From an uncultured Alphaproteobacteria bacterium (GTDB lineage: Bacteria > Pseudomonadota > Alphaproteobacteria > CAAHEQ01 > UBA3637), in assembly GCA_937935995.1 (NCBI GenBank), contig CALGXF010000027.1, positions 1 to 41,797 on the forward strand: DNA of 41,797 bases, written 5' to 3'. How positions within the stretch are numbered: the first letter of the stretch is position 1; each line of letters opens with the position of its first letter. Positions 40,947 to 41,797 of the stretch are shown here, piece after piece. The notes under the pieces were generated by a model, which saw only the letters and a list, made by a program, of their open reading frames with translations, was not told the origin of the DNA and made no database searches. Both the position numbers and the translations under genes were made by a program.

Positions 40947-41649
40947 CAGAGTCTCCTTTCAACCACATAGCGTCTTTAATCGTTTGAATAAACGCCAAAT
41001 GATTTTGATAATCCGCTTCGTTTAACGGAAACAAGCGTGCCGGTCTGAATTCTTTTTGCGGCGCAATCGCATCAGGTTCGGGCGCATTCATGAAATCGTC
41101 TTCTTGAGACAAAATCAAGCCCGGTTCTTTGCCGCCCAAAAGCTCCAAATACACATCAGCCAACAACTCCGCATCCAACAAAGCGCCGTGAACCGTTCGA
41201 GCCGAATTGTCAACATTAAAGCGGCGGCACAGCTCATCCAAATTGACGCGCATACCCGGAAAACGTTTTTTGGCAATAACCAACGTGTCTACAACGCGGT
41301 CGTTGCCGATAGACGGGCGATTGACCTGTTGCAACTCGTAATTCAAAAATTTCATATCAAAGGTAGCGTTATGGGCCACAAGATCAGCATCTGTGCCGAT
41401 AAACGCTAAAAAATCATCGCAAATTTCTTCAAAAGTCGGTTTGTCAGACAAAAATTCTTCCGTTAAGCCGTGTACACGGATGACTTCCTCGCTCATAGAG
41501 CGCATCGGATTGATATATTGATGGTAATTTTTGCCGGTTCGCACATGATTAATTAATTCAACGGCGCCGATTTCAACAATCTTGTCTCCCGAAAACGGAT
41601 CCAACCCGGTTGTTTCCGTATCCCATACGATTTCACGATAGCTCATCAT
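40924..41649 (-). CDS. dnaQ: DNA polymerase III epsilon subunit (3'-5' proofreading exonuclease)
   Basis: A 241-residue DnaQ. Exo I is WDTETTGLDP with the DxE pair, Exo II the HNATFDMKFLNYEL region, and Exo III epsilon has HGALLDAELLADVYLEL. It proofreads within the replicative polymerase core. The C-terminal ~60 residues carry the polymerase-contact tail. AAAGGAT precedes the start; ATGATG offers two starts. It has its own promoter at 41672-41700. It overlaps the following pilin-like gene. dnaQ near maf and parAB is the usual origin neighbourhood in alphaproteobacteria. Confidence 0.95.
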   Translation of the reverse strand: MMSYREIVWDTETTGLDPFSGDKIVEIGAVELINHVRTGKNYHQYINPMRSMSEEVIRVHGLTEEFLSDKPTFEEICDDFLAFIGTDADLVAHNATFDMKFLNYELQQVNRPSIGNDRVVDTLVIAKKRFPGMRVNLDELCRRFNVDNSARTVHGALLDAELLADVYLELLGGKEPGLILSQEDDFMNAPEPDAIAPQKEFRPARLFPLNEADYQNHLAFIQTIKDAMWLKGDSDETSNVG

Positions 41650-41671
41650 TTATCCTTTTGTTGTTTTCATC

Positions 41672-41700
41672 AGTATATAAAGAACGGCCATCAGATGCAA
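41672..41700 (-). promoter_or_regulatory. dnaQ promoter
   Basis: Minus strand TTGCAT (41700-41695), 17-bp spacer, TATACT (41677-41672), 22 bp before the start codon. Confidence 0.7.
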
Positions 41701-41788
41701 GTTTTGTTTCGAATTCATCATCAAATAAGAATCCTGTTATGAAAAAATGTTGTAAAAGGGCGTTTTTAGGCTTGACAAGGTGGGGGGG

Positions 41789-41797
41789 AGATCGGAA
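41789..41797. other. Illumina adapter remnant at right contig end
   Basis: The last nine bases AGATCGGAA are the beginning of the Illumina adapter (AGATCGGAAGAGC), the reverse complement of the left-end sequence. Confidence 0.9.

Overview
The window is one linear piece of bacterial chromosome, most likely from an alphaproteobacterium of moderate G+C, possibly host- or gut-associated; that last point is a guess. The assignment rests on the gene orders rsmG-parA-parB and leuS(remnant)-lptE-holA, a DUF2336 protein, PhoB/PhoR-type regulators, and an outer membrane (LptE, an RND pump with TolC-like partner, several lipoproteins). Both ends carry Illumina adapter sequence (1-13 and 41789-41797), so true insert DNA is about 14-41788.

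Layout. 1-5.4 kb: a secreted HEXXH protein with MORN-like repeats, a Pro/Val-rich secreted protein, a Nudix hydrolase, a D-2-hydroxyacid dehydrogenase, a HAD phosphatase and a small membrane protein. 5.6-11.4 kb: a translationally coupled tripartite RND efflux operon. 11.4-17.0 kb: dapF, an orphan receiver-like gene antisense to its end, a lipoprotein, then a Doc-type toxin-antitoxin pair coupled to rpe and phoB, then DUF2336. 17.1-24.7 kb: an 1099-residue repeat protein, a small DUF378-like membrane protein, two lysozyme-like lipoproteins and thrS. 26.4-31.9 kb: a membrane protein, mutS, phoR, a strong candidate oriC and maf. 33.2-41.7 kb: holA, lptE, a LeuRS C-terminal remnant, miaA, parB, parA, rsmG with two parS sites, a pilin-like secreted protein and dnaQ.

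The most unusual content is a module present twice, at about 25.0-25.5 and 32.5-33.0 kb. On the minus strand it runs promoter, ~150-nt structured RNA, intrinsic terminator, then an 83-residue XRE-type HTH gene. The two HTH proteins are identical although the genes differ at ten synonymous positions. The RNA helices differ by compensatory substitutions, including a fully rewritten but still complementary pseudoknot. This looks like an undescribed riboswitch-like leader or small RNA paired with a regulator. The modules lie within intergenic DNA full of related GC-rich hairpins and diverged repeats, and the two copies flank the candidate oriC.

Several intergenic stretches (13.3-13.8, 24.7-26.4, 32.2-33.2, 36.4-37.4, 39.9-40.5 kb) hold repeats or strand-skewed DNA without convincing genes. 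I saw no tRNA, rRNA, transposase or CRISPR array.
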